This document shows positions 13,491-22,829 of a stretch of DNA of 64,000 nucleotides, piece after piece. The DNA lies in NCBI RefSeq assembly GCF_000002985.6, contig NC_003280.10, forward strand, positions 8,676,501 through 8,740,500. The letters are read 5' to 3'. A program made the position numbers and the translations under genes. The notes beneath the pieces are model-generated. The model did not search any database, was not told where the DNA came from, and worked only from the letters and a program-made list of their open reading frames with translations. Source of the stretch: Caenorhabditis elegans. Taxonomy: Eukaryota > Nematoda > Chromadorea > Rhabditida > Rhabditidae. Within the stretch, counting starts at the first letter, position 1, and the number at the start of each line of letters is the position of its first letter.

Positions 13491-14019
13491 AATCATTTTG
13501 TTAGTGGACATTTGTTTTCCAGACATGTATTTTTCGAGATACGCGAGTTTGAAAATACTCAGTTTAGCGATTTTATGAGGTTATTTGGTCCGCTGAGCAT
13601 GATGTTTATCAATGGTGGGCGGCAATTGCCGTTCTGAAATTGTTTTGGCAGAACGGCAATTTCCGGTTTACCGGAAATTTTCATTCTTGCCAAGAAGCCG
13701 GTTTGCCGCTTCACGTATTCTTTAGATATTTTTATACCGATTAAAATTGAAATTCTGGAATTTTGGTAATTGTCGTTTTCCGGCAAAATGCCGGTGTACC
13801 GCTTTTTGTCGGAAAAAACATTTTCCGGCCCACACCTAAAGTGCTTTAGAGTCTCATTTCTTTTCCTATACTTTCATTTTTTCAAAGTCCCAATCCAGGT
13901 GTACATCACGCTCAGCGAACCAAATAACCGCCTAAACTCGCTAAACTGAGTATCTTCAAACTGGCGCATCTCAAAAAATATACGTCTGGGGAAACAAATG
14001 TGGAACTAACAAAATGATT
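13491..14019. repeat. Inverted-repeat element with ~115 bp arms (MITE-like)
   Basis: Left arm 13491-13602 and right arm 13905-14019 are imperfect reverse complements over about 115 bp. Shared blocks include AATCATTTTGTTAG, ATACTCAGTTTAGCGA, GGTTATTTGGT and CGCTGAGC. Between them lies a ~300 bp core built from short repeats of CCGGCAA / TTGCCGG type (13605-13830). There is no transposase-like frame. The structure suggests a non-autonomous DNA transposon, possibly with a second repeat family nested in it. No clear target-site duplication was identified by eye. Confidence 0.75.
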
Positions 14020-15421
14020 AGAAATACATTTGAAAAAGTTTAGAGCCATAGCCCTCGGTTCAGATATGTTTGAAACTAAAGCCTAGTGGAAGCCCAACCG
14101 GGTCTGACATCCAGATTCAAATTATGTCTTATAGTTTCAACAACTCTCATTATAGATCGTTATGGATCATTATGATCACAAGTTTTTCGATCATCTAATT
14201 TAGAAACATTGAAAACTACAGTATTCCTACAAAAATGACCATAAGGTTCACATTCCATGTACCACTCATTACTGGTTTCTCCATCTTCTTTTCAACCGTT
14301 TTTTGTCTATTTTTATTTCGTTTTCTATACCTGTCATATGGTGTTTTCTAACTAGTTATTCTCCTGTTTTTATCTCACTTTTTCTTGGGAGTTGCCCAGA
14401 GAACAAAAAGATGAAGAAGGGTTTCCGGTGGAAACACTTTTTTCGGAAAACTCCTTTTTTTGATTGAAGGAGTGAAATATTACAAGTGTAACCTACACTT
14501 AAAGATGAACAACGCCTTCTTTTTGATACGTACTTATACAAAATTCATTTTTTTACAGTTTCATATTTGTGTGGATATCTGAAATATTTTCAAAAAATAT
14601 GGTAACTATGAAAACTACAGTCTATTTAGCATTCGTACCATTTTTTGGTTTTATGAAAAATAAACTTTATTATTTACACTGTTTACTACATCTTGCAGTC
14701 AATTTTAATTTGGAAATATCAATTAAGCTACAGTACCCTAATTAGTCTAATCTGACACTATCATTGATGTTTCAATTAAGGCGAGATATCAGAGTCTCGC
14801 TGTTATTTTTATTTTGCAAATCGAAATGCTTTAGATTAATGAAAATCAGTTCAAACATCCGTTACCTGAAGCTAAAACGTTTTCTTCTACTCCACTTCAC
14901 TCAAGCACTTCAATTTTCGTTTTCTTTGGTTAATCCAATATTGTTGATATATTCGTTAAGGATTCTCATTATAAACACGCAATTCTCCACAGTATGATGC
15001 ATCGCAAGTTTTCATTTTCCGCCGACATTTCTCTCTCACTCTTTAGCTGTTTTCATTCATTTTCCCTAATTTGGTTGCGTAATCCGAGTACAAGTTTTAC
15101 CCCATAAACTGCCCGTACTTTCCGTCTCATTAGTCTCTTTCTGTTTGAGAAATGAAAAGTGGCGATGGTGGTGGCCATTTGTGTGCTACGCCCACGCACA
15201 AGTGTTCTTTTTCGTTTCATTTAAGTTTCACACCTTTCAGGTTCACAATTTCTTTCCCAGATTGACTCAAGCTATTAAAGGACTAGACGGTTGAATTTTT
15301 GAAGCACATGTACATTGCTCTAGCCTAATGTACTCCTAGGATGCATCCAATAAATATTCTAATCTTCGTTAATCAGACAATTCTACTAGTCTCGTTTTCT
15401 AATAAATGATTTTCAGTTCAG

Positions 15422-17531
15422 ATGCCTTCCTCTGTTTTCCTTCTACTGATGGCGATCATCATACAATATGCTGAATCTGGCGTACTTTTCACGAATCCCC
15501 AAGCTCGTTTCCCACCACTAGACTATCTTCCAGATGACCTCACAATGCCACCATGCGGAGTACCTAAACCAACTAAACGTATTTTGATTTATGACTGACA
15601 AATGGAAAAAAATGTTTTTCAGCATTCTACACTACATTTAATATTGGCAGCTCGTATAATGTTTCATGGATTACACCTGCAGCTTCTAATGTAAGTACGC
15701 AGAAAGTTAATGAAAATTTTGGCTAAATTGCAACCTATAAGGCAGGCGTAATTTTTCTTGAAGGTAAGAATTTTAATGCCTACGTGAAAGCTTTAAGAAA
15801 ACTGAAAAGTTTTTGCACGCATGTAAATCCCTTCAGTCTATCTACAAGTTGTCAATTTCTCATAGATGTCCAATTTACAGAGTACCTACCGTATTCGATT
15901 AATAGACTCTGATGGACTAACAGTAGAGCAATTGCCGGGAGTCATCACCGAAGATGAAACATCACAGTTAATAAAACTTCGATCTCCATGTGAACAATGC
16001 ATGCTGCTCATTGAGCAAGTCATGCACAATGGTAAAGTATTTCGTTCTTGTGCAGATGTCAATGTTATTCGAGCTAATGGTAAGCACTTTTCATTTATTT
16101 TAACACGAGTCCACGGAGTTACAGTCAAAGAAATGGATCAATGTAATCAACGTGGAAGTATCATGAATTCGACGTGTCAATGTGAAAGTGGATTCACCGG
16201 GAACCAGTGTCAATACTATGCGCATTGCGATACAAACGATGACTGCTTGAATGGCGGAATTTGTGTAGAACAAGCTAATTCCTTAATCGAGAAAAGATGC
16301 TTCTGCTCCTATGGGTTCTTCGGTCAGCGTTGTGATCAGAGTGAGCTCTTTTTATTCTTATCTAAAAAGGTTACACTTTGTGAAGTAGTTTTCAATATAA
16401 TAACCACATGGTGTACAGTGAAGTGGTTGTTGACCAAATTAAAATTACAGAATTCAATTCTCAAAACGATCATTGTTTTGCGTATGATGAACCAATCGCT
16501 GCTGATCTTCCACTATATGGAATGTTCAATCCGAGATGCTATCAACGACATGATCTTTCTGCCAATGATCGTATTTATTCACGACGTGTCGATAATGAAG
16601 TTGAGGTTATTATGGATTTCGATACAAAAAATTGGTTATCAATTGGATGGAGGCCAACTGAATTGAGCACATCTTGCCGATTATTCCCGATTCTTGAGGA
16701 TACACGTGGAAGATCCAATGAAATGGATGAAATTGCACGAAGAGAGTTTGTAGCCAAACCTGTAATGCCAAAAAATAATGGATTCAGTAAGATTTTAGAA
16801 TTAAGTTTGATTTTATAATGTGTGTGTTTCAGCTGAGCTTGGTCTTAAATCCTCCTTACACCCAATGGATTGTGTTGATGTTATAATGGCTTCAGTTAGG
16901 AACGACAGACTTTTTATTTCCGACTTCTATTCTCGTGATCGTTCAACTCCTCTTGAAGATTATTGGTATGACGGTGAAATGAGTTTATCAGCTGCTTATG
17001 GAACACAACAAGATGGTAGATCAATTGTTATGTTCAGGAGAGAGCTTAGAGGTACGTTAAACTTATACGACGTAGCTAATTCATATTTCAGAATTTGAAC
17101 CAACCGATCATCCATTGGGACCAAATGAAATCCTGATTGTCTGGTCAAAAGGGGATAGTCAAATGGGTTCCAACTTCCAGGGAATCAACAGAGGGGTCGA
17201 GAAACTCAAATTGGCAGAAGTTGTCAATGTCACATTTGAGCAACCGTCACAGCCAACCAATGAGCTTGCTTTTGGAGTTAAAAACGTGGTTCATGGTGAG
17301 TTGACGTTATAGGTTGAAAATCAATCAAAAAAATTAACAGATCGCCTGGAACCCATGACAGTATCTACTTCAACAACTCGTCAGAGTCCATCAACAATCA
17401 ATCATGTACCTGAAATGACAATTAGAAATACTATAGCTCCAACAACAACCACCTCTACCGAATCTGAAAACTCATCAGCTACTCTGCAAGTTTTGTTATC
17501 ATTATCGATGATCCTCGTTATTTTCTATTAA
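15422..17531 (+). CDS. Secreted EGF- and DOMON-domain protein, probably GPI-anchored
   Basis: Eight exons: 15422-15578, 15623-15690, 15881-16079, 16125-16340, 16451-16786, 16833-17051, 17092-17295, 17341-17531 (529 residues, phases consistent). The ATG sits just after a TTTTCAG site. Residues 1-19 form a signal peptide. Next comes a domain with paired cysteines (CEQCMLLIEQ) ending in FRSCADVNVI. Two EGF-like modules follow (about residues 147-213; CQCESGFTGNQCQ and CFCSYGFFGQRCDQ). A DOMON-like beta-sandwich follows (about residues 225-450; VDVIMASV, SLSAAYGTQQDG, IVMFRREL); this family typically binds haem or sugar. The C-terminus is a Thr/Ser-rich stalk and a short hydrophobic tail ending ILVIFY, as expected for a GPI signal. 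Exon 4 was joined to exon 5 using the acceptor at 16450, the only choice that keeps frame. Intron 16080-16124 is 45 bp and frame-neutral, so retention would add 15 residues. Substrate unknown. Confidence 0.88.
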
Positions 17532-17577
17532 GTTTTCACTTCGATATCCCATTCCACTATTATTACCGGTATCTAAA

Positions 17578-17950
17578 CTAGCTAATTATTTAATTATACT
17601 TGTAAATAATCAACTTCTAGCCTTCAATGCCTAGTGTTCGAGAATTAATCATAATCTAAATAAATTTTTTTAAATAAATAAAAATCTAATTTATGGTTTG
17701 CAACTGGCGATGGAAGTTGTTGTTTCTTGTGTTTGATTAGATCCACTACTCGTTCTGTCATCATTATCACCGAACTGTTCATGTGCACATTGCATCGTGC
17801 CGTCAAGGACTTCATGATTCAAGACGGCTTATGCAGTGTGAGTAGCAATATTGAATTTAAAAGATACACATTTTTTGTTCAGATGAAAGGAACGGGTCTC
17901 TATGGCTCAAATTTCCGTGACGAGAATTTCGAGAAGAATATTTTATTAAT
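17578..17950. pseudogene. Chimeric duplicate: choline dehydrogenase 3' end joined to a cyclophilin (cyn-11) fragment
   Basis: Left part (about 17578-17775) is a diverged copy of the last exon and 3' flank of the choline dehydrogenase gene at 20030-20240, in the same orientation; its minus-strand frame still reads [20 protein letters not shown] against [20 protein letters not shown]. Right part (about 17783-17930, plus strand) copies cyn-11 across its exon 2/3 junction. It reads HRAVKDFMIQ, keeps a 45 bp intron with GTGAGT...TTCAG at the homologous position, then GTGLYGSNFRDENFE (9 bp shorter than the source [18 protein letters not shown]). Retention of the intron shows copying from DNA, not from mRNA. 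An ATG at 17781 keeps the cyclophilin part open to a stop at 17978. Far too short to be an active isomerase. The left part also supplies the AATAAA signal (17659-17664) of the EGF/DOMON gene. Confidence 0.85.
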
Positions 17951-18090
17951 TACAATACATAATCGTAAAAAAACATAATATTTTTGAATGAATTAACTTT
18001 TAACAATTGAAGAAAAATTTAGATGATAGCCGAAAAAATCAATTTCTAATAGTAAGAACAATGCCATTGTAGGAAAATACAATAGCTTAC

Positions 18091-18372
18091 TTCAGGCACC
18101 ACGGGAGTCTCTGGCTTCATAATCGTGCATAACGTAATTGTTAATTTCATCGGTTTCGTCCCGAGTGGCTTCTGTGACACGTATAGCACATGACCATAAT
18201 TTGTGAAAGTCCTTGAAATTCGGAAGACCGGGCAAATGACCATTGCCTCTTTTGACAGATCCTTCACAATCGAGTGACAAGGAATTGCTAGAAGCTCCGT
18301 CAATGATTCAAGCCAAAAAGAGAGATTCGGCTCCGTGATGGACGTCGCCATTTTGGCCTTGTTGATAGCCGT
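18091..18372 (-). pseudogene. Orphan exon related to the neighbouring unrecognised gene
   Basis: A 94-codon open stretch bounded by a good acceptor (TTTTCAG at 18373-18379) and donor (GAA/GTAAGC at 18091/18090). It begins TAINKAKMATSITEPNL and ends in MKPETPVVPE. Its ELLAIPCHSIVKDLS resembles DLLKVPCKTMKAWIS in the preceding exon, suggesting an internal duplication. The preceding exon's internal donor (A/GTAAGT at 18527/18526) gives phase 1 whereas this exon needs phase 0, and no following exon is visible before the chimeric duplicate. It is either a broken 3' part of the gene or a separate remnant; less likely, a microexon is missed. Confidence 0.4.
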
Positions 18373-18467
18373 CTGAAAACCATGAATATATGACAAAATA
18401 TGAATTTTGAGAAAAAAAAAGTAAAATATAATAAACTGTTAATTTCATTTGAGGTTTTATTTAGAGG

Positions 18468-19373
18468 TCAGAAAGAAATGAATCCAGGATCTAAGCAGAA
18501 ATCTTCGGAATCAAGCTCAAACTTACTCTTCAATTTTTCTTTGGTGAATGGGCCAATCTCAGTGGTGGGCTCGTCGGCTTCACTGCTGATCCACGCCTTC
18601 ATAGTTTTGCATGGCACTTTCAATAAGTCATTGAAGCGACTTCCGAAAGTTGCTGTGTCGAGTGCTAACTTTTCGACCATTTTCAGGATAGAAAATGTTG
18701 TTTCCTAAAATGATAATTATGAGGTATTTATATATAATAATTATGATAATCCTTACGTCACTCTTCACACCACATAAAACTATTTGATTGGAAGAGAACA
18801 GCTTGTAGGTGTGAGTTGGCTGAGATTTTCTGCTTGCCCACCAATTGAATGAGACGGTCTTGCAATTACTACAATATTTTCAGATGAATAGTCATCCAGC
18901 AAATATATAGACTGTCCACTGCAACGGAATTTGGGCTCGAGAATTGCATGTGCAATTGCATCTGACGTGCCAAAGATAGTAATTTTCATATTCCGGTCGC
19001 CTGAAAAAAAGCTGAATGCTTTACGGTAAATCCTGGCCTGTAGATATAGATATAGAATATCATAACCTAATGTTTTTTAATATGAAATTAGCAAGTATGT
19101 GTACTTCACAGGTGTTAATTTTAATTTGTGAAGGATCAAAATTTCACGAGATTATCACAATGTTCTGAGAAAAGTTTGCGACTTTAATTTGAACTAGGTA
19201 AGGTAAGTCCCGCCCATTTTTAGGTATTTGCATCTAAATCCTCGAAATTGTATAATTTTAATGGTTTAAATATTTTAATGGTCCTTGTTGTTTAATGGTC
19301 CTTGTTGTGACACAATAATACTGAAACCATATTCTGCTAGGAGTTTCCTGATCTTTGGTCGATGGGAAGGCAT
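18468..19373 (-). CDS. Unrecognised small gene, 160 residues
   Basis: Minus-strand exons 19373-19322, 19000-18870, 18819-18757 and 18704-18468 join in phase to give 160 residues: MPSHRPKIRKLLAEYGF, then NMKITIFGTSDAIAHAI, HTYKLFSSNQIVLCG, RFNDLLKVPCKTMKAWISS and a stop, with an AATAAA (18461-18456) right after it. An acceptor (TTTTCAG) lies just upstream of the ATG. The 50 bp intron 18869-18820 removes what would otherwise be a frame break, which argues for a real gene. The first donor (A/GTATTA) is weak. I do not recognise the family and see no signal peptide or membrane segment. A further open exon to the left (18091-18372) is listed separately. The gene sits in a rearranged patch, so a decaying duplicate is possible. 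Confidence 0.5.
19276..19311. repeat. Two tandem copies of a ~16 bp unit
   Basis: TAATGGTCCTTGTTGT occurs twice, directly adjacent, inside the first intron of the unrecognised gene. Confidence 0.8.
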
Positions 19374-19679
19374 TTCGTACGTATTCCCTGAAAAGATAAA
19401 TAATACATTATAATATAAATAAAAAATATAAAGAAAAATAATGAGAGAAAAAAATAACTTGTTTTCGTCAGTACTACTTGCTCAAAGTTGGAGCGGGTCG
19501 ACTCTTTTTGACCCATGCGCACCCCTGGTCGGTAGATGGCGTCGCGACAACGTGGCAGTGGCCACCGCAAAGTTCACGTGTTTATTAATGACGTGGAGTC
19601 TTTCTTTTTAATTATCTGTCTGTTGTATTGGAAGTTTGTGCTTTAATTTGAAAAAGGTTTTCTCTAGAAGGTATAGTAA

Positions 19680-20030
19680 GTTGGTGATAGTAGAGAGTAT
19701 GGTACTGTATAAAATCCTGTGGGATTACTGTAGGAAAACGGTAGGATTACTGTACTCTCCGGAACTGTGAAATTTTGATTTTTAAAGAGATAATGGATGG
19801 AAAGATGATGTCGAGGTACTGTATGGTACTGTAGGATTACCATAATACGAAGAAACTAATTGTAAGGAAAATGGAATGTCACTATTCGAAAAAAATTCAT
19901 TTCAAAAATCGAACCAATAAATCGACACAAGTGCTGTTTACAGTATTTAGTGGTTTAAAGTATTACTGTAGTTTTCGCAACGGGATAATTTTGGCGTCAA
20001 TACACATTTTCAGAGCACTGCATTTATATA
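19680..20030. repeat. Dispersed repeat, diverged copy
   Basis: Contains several GGATTACTGTA-type motifs. Its right half (TTCATTTC, AATCGACA, TTAAAGTATTACTGTAGTTTTCGC, GGCGTCAATACA) matches, in reverse orientation, the element at 37150-37440. This is a known style of C. elegans dispersed element. No coding potential. Confidence 0.7.
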
Positions 20031-20127
20031 ATAGTTAGGTAATTGCTTAATTATACGTGTACGTCTTTCAACCCCACAGTTCGAATTATTCAGAATCTAA
20101 ATAACTTTATTAAAATAAATAAAAATC

Positions 20128-22426
20128 CTAGTTATGGTGCCAAACATTTGCATCTGACGGTGGAAGTAGTTGTTTTTTGTGTTTTATCAGATCCGCTGCT
20201 CGTTCTGCCATCATTATCACTGGGGCGTTCAAGTTTCCACTAACAATTGATGGCATTACACTTGCGTCGACGACCTGAAATATAATGAATGCACGAAGTG
20301 TGAGAATTTCATTGATTCCTTACTTTCAAATTTTCTGTTCCGTATACTCCCATCGTTTCTGGATTAACAACTGCCATTTTATCATTTTCTGATCCCATTT
20401 TACAAGTACATGATGGATGATATGCTGATGCTGCTTTTTCTTTAACAAATCGATCAATATCAGCATCTGATTGGCAATCTGGTCCAGGAGCCAACTCCTT
20501 TCCTCTGAATTCGTCAAACGCTTTTGATGCGAAAAGTTCACGAGACACTCGGATACATTTACGGAATTCTCGCCAATCTGAATCTTCTTCCATATAGTTC
20601 GGATTGATGATTGGAGCACGGCGAGGATCCTTGGCTTGTAACATTATGTATCCTTTCGATTGAGACCGCATTGGACCAACATGGACCTGTAAATTGCAAT
20701 TAAGATTGATATAAAAGTTATAATTTATTACCTGATAACCATGACAAGTTCCATTGGTTCTACCATCATCGTGTACTGTAGATGGTAAAAAGTGGAATTG
20801 AATATCAGGATGTGTAACCGTATCATCTGATCTTGCAAATCCACCAGTTTCCAAATGAGATGATGCACCTAGTCCTGTTCGATTTGTGAACCATTCGAGC
20901 CCGATTTTGATCATATTGTGTGGGAACTTCCATGAACTTTTGTTGTATAGGGTTACGGGTTGCGTTGATTCTTGTTGAACATAGATCTCAAGATGATCTT
21001 GAAGATTCTGACCAACTCCTGGAATAATTTTTTGAATCATTGTAGTTTGATAACAAAATTTGCAAATTTTAAACAATCTAGCAAGTTGTACTAGAATACG
21101 TACCAGGTAAATTTGCAACTATTGGAATTTCGTGAGACCTCAGATGATCAGCTGGCCCGACTCCACTGAGCATAAGCAATTGGGGTGTATTGATGGCTCC
21201 ACCAGCCAAAATAACATCTCCTTGGCAATAAATCTTCTCTCTACTGTATGAATCGATAGAATCCGTTCCGACAAAGTTCAATTTTCGAATAAATTCGATT
21301 CCGATCGCCTTGTTCGTGTCGAATAATACCCGTGTACAAGTGATTCCAGAAGATGTGATCAAGTTCGGACGGTTTCGAATCGGATGAACATATGCTTTCG
21401 ATGCGGACCAGCTGAAAAACTATTGAGAATTAGTATCAGTGATATTTCTATTTATAGGAAGAAATGGTAGATCAATTGTTATATTTTAAAAAATCCGCTG
21501 AATCCTTACCGTTCTCCATTATGAATAGTCATATCCATAGTAGATATTCCTTCCTGTTTTTCTCCATTCATATCATTTGTCCAACCTAACGGATGTTCTT
21601 TTCCAACATTTAACCAAGCTTTATGCAATGGATTTTCAGCATCTCCTTTTTTAACGTATAATGGACCATTATTTCCTCTATATGGGTCATTTGGACCGGT
21701 TGCGTCAGAATAAGTCTCTGCTTTTTTGAAGTATGGTAGACAATTTGCATAGTTCCATCCTGATGCACCTTCTTTCTCCCATCGATTATAGTCGTAGGCA
21801 TGTCCTCGTACATAGCACATTGCATTCAGTGTTGAACTTCCACCCCATACTCTGGAAATGTTTCTAATAAATTGAATTAGAAAAACCTAAGTCGAAACAA
21901 ACCTTCCTCTCGGCCAATAAAATACTCGATTTCCTAAATTTTTTTGAGCAGTTGTGTGATAATGCCAGTTATAAGTGTCTGAACAGAGATTATACATAAG
22001 TGCAGCTGGCATGTGTATTCTCCAATCCCATTTATGATCAACTGGTCCAGCTTCGATAAGAAGTACTCGATTCGAAGGATCTTCAGTTAGACGGTTTGCT
22101 GTAAGTTCAATTTGAATATAACATTGAAATTGAAATTTTAACTACGGTTGTCTCTTTTTCGACATGAAAATCCAATAATCAATATTCTGTCTTTTTTGAA
22201 GAAAGTTAAAAATGATGAAAAACAATTGGTTTCAATCTGAAATTACCAAAATCAAGAGAAATCTCCTACCTAAAACGCAGCCAGCACTTCCAGCTCCAAC
22301 AATAATATGCGTTGGTTTATTTTCTGCAATATCCGCTGAAAATGTGCCTTCTTTCATCGAATCTCTCCAGTTTATCCATCGTTTTGAGGTCCTTTGTAGA
22401 GATCGTGCCGCATGATTTTGAAGCAT
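20128..22426 (-). CDS. Choline dehydrogenase (GMC oxidoreductase), probably mitochondrial
   Basis: Seven exons: 22426-22270, 22098-21903, 21851-21510, 21411-21104, 21018-20732, 20686-20324, 20274-20128 (599 residues; human CHDH is about the same length). Known reaction: FAD-dependent oxidation of choline to betaine aldehyde at the inner mitochondrial membrane. Residues 1-35 are basic and Ser/Arg-rich with few acidic residues, as in a mitochondrial presequence. [13 protein letters not shown] (about residues 40-52) is the GxGxxG FAD-binding fold, [12 protein letters not shown] is GMC signature 1 and [20 protein letters not shown] is GMC signature 2. [10 protein letters not shown] carries the catalytic His, and [15 protein letters not shown] is the conserved C-terminal segment. 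All key residues are present. It lies 404 bp downstream of sphk-1 on the same strand, so co-transcription is possible but no clear SL2 signal was seen. AATAAA lies just after the stop (20111-20106). Part of its 3' end is duplicated at 17.6 kb. Confidence 0.93.
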
Positions 22427-22829
22427 ATCTTCAAAATGGGAAATAAAATAACTTTTTTTCCAGTGGGTCTTTTTTTTTTTTGAAAACAGTATCTAGAACC
22501 AATAACTTGACTTTCACGTAAAACAATTCAGTAGAGAATAGGAAAATAATTTTTAAACGTTTAGAAAATTTTTAAAGTAAATAAATCACAGAAAAGGCAA
22601 GTAAAAAATGAGGAAAGCACACGAAACGAAGTAGAGGAAAAGTGAGAGAGGGGACCCTTGAATAGATTAAAAACTTCAAAAAATGTGAGGAAAAGCTATT
22701 TCAATATACTTTAAATCCTAAAACATAGTTATTAGGTTACTTCTTTGGGAAAATAAAATAAAATCTATACATCGGTGTTTGTACACAAGGAAAACCGGTT
22801 AGAAATCAAAGATAAAAGATATTTAATTT

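Larger units (their letters stand above)
7928..15421. other. Long gene-poor interval
   Basis: About 7.5 kb with no gene I can support. Open frames are short, mostly lack ATG, and lack paired splice sites. Two inverted-repeat elements (12829-12908 and 13491-14019) are listed separately. The stretch presumably holds 5' regulatory sequence and possibly noncoding first exons of the RalGAP-beta gene (left) and the EGF/DOMON gene (right, ATG at 15422). I saw no tRNA-like cloverleaf. Confidence 0.5.

Noticed and set aside
18092-18280. Alternative minus-strand frame over the orphan exon (FKDFHKLWSCAIRV)
   Set aside because: It ends in a stop before the donor, whereas the other frame is open from acceptor to donor and shows the repeated motif.
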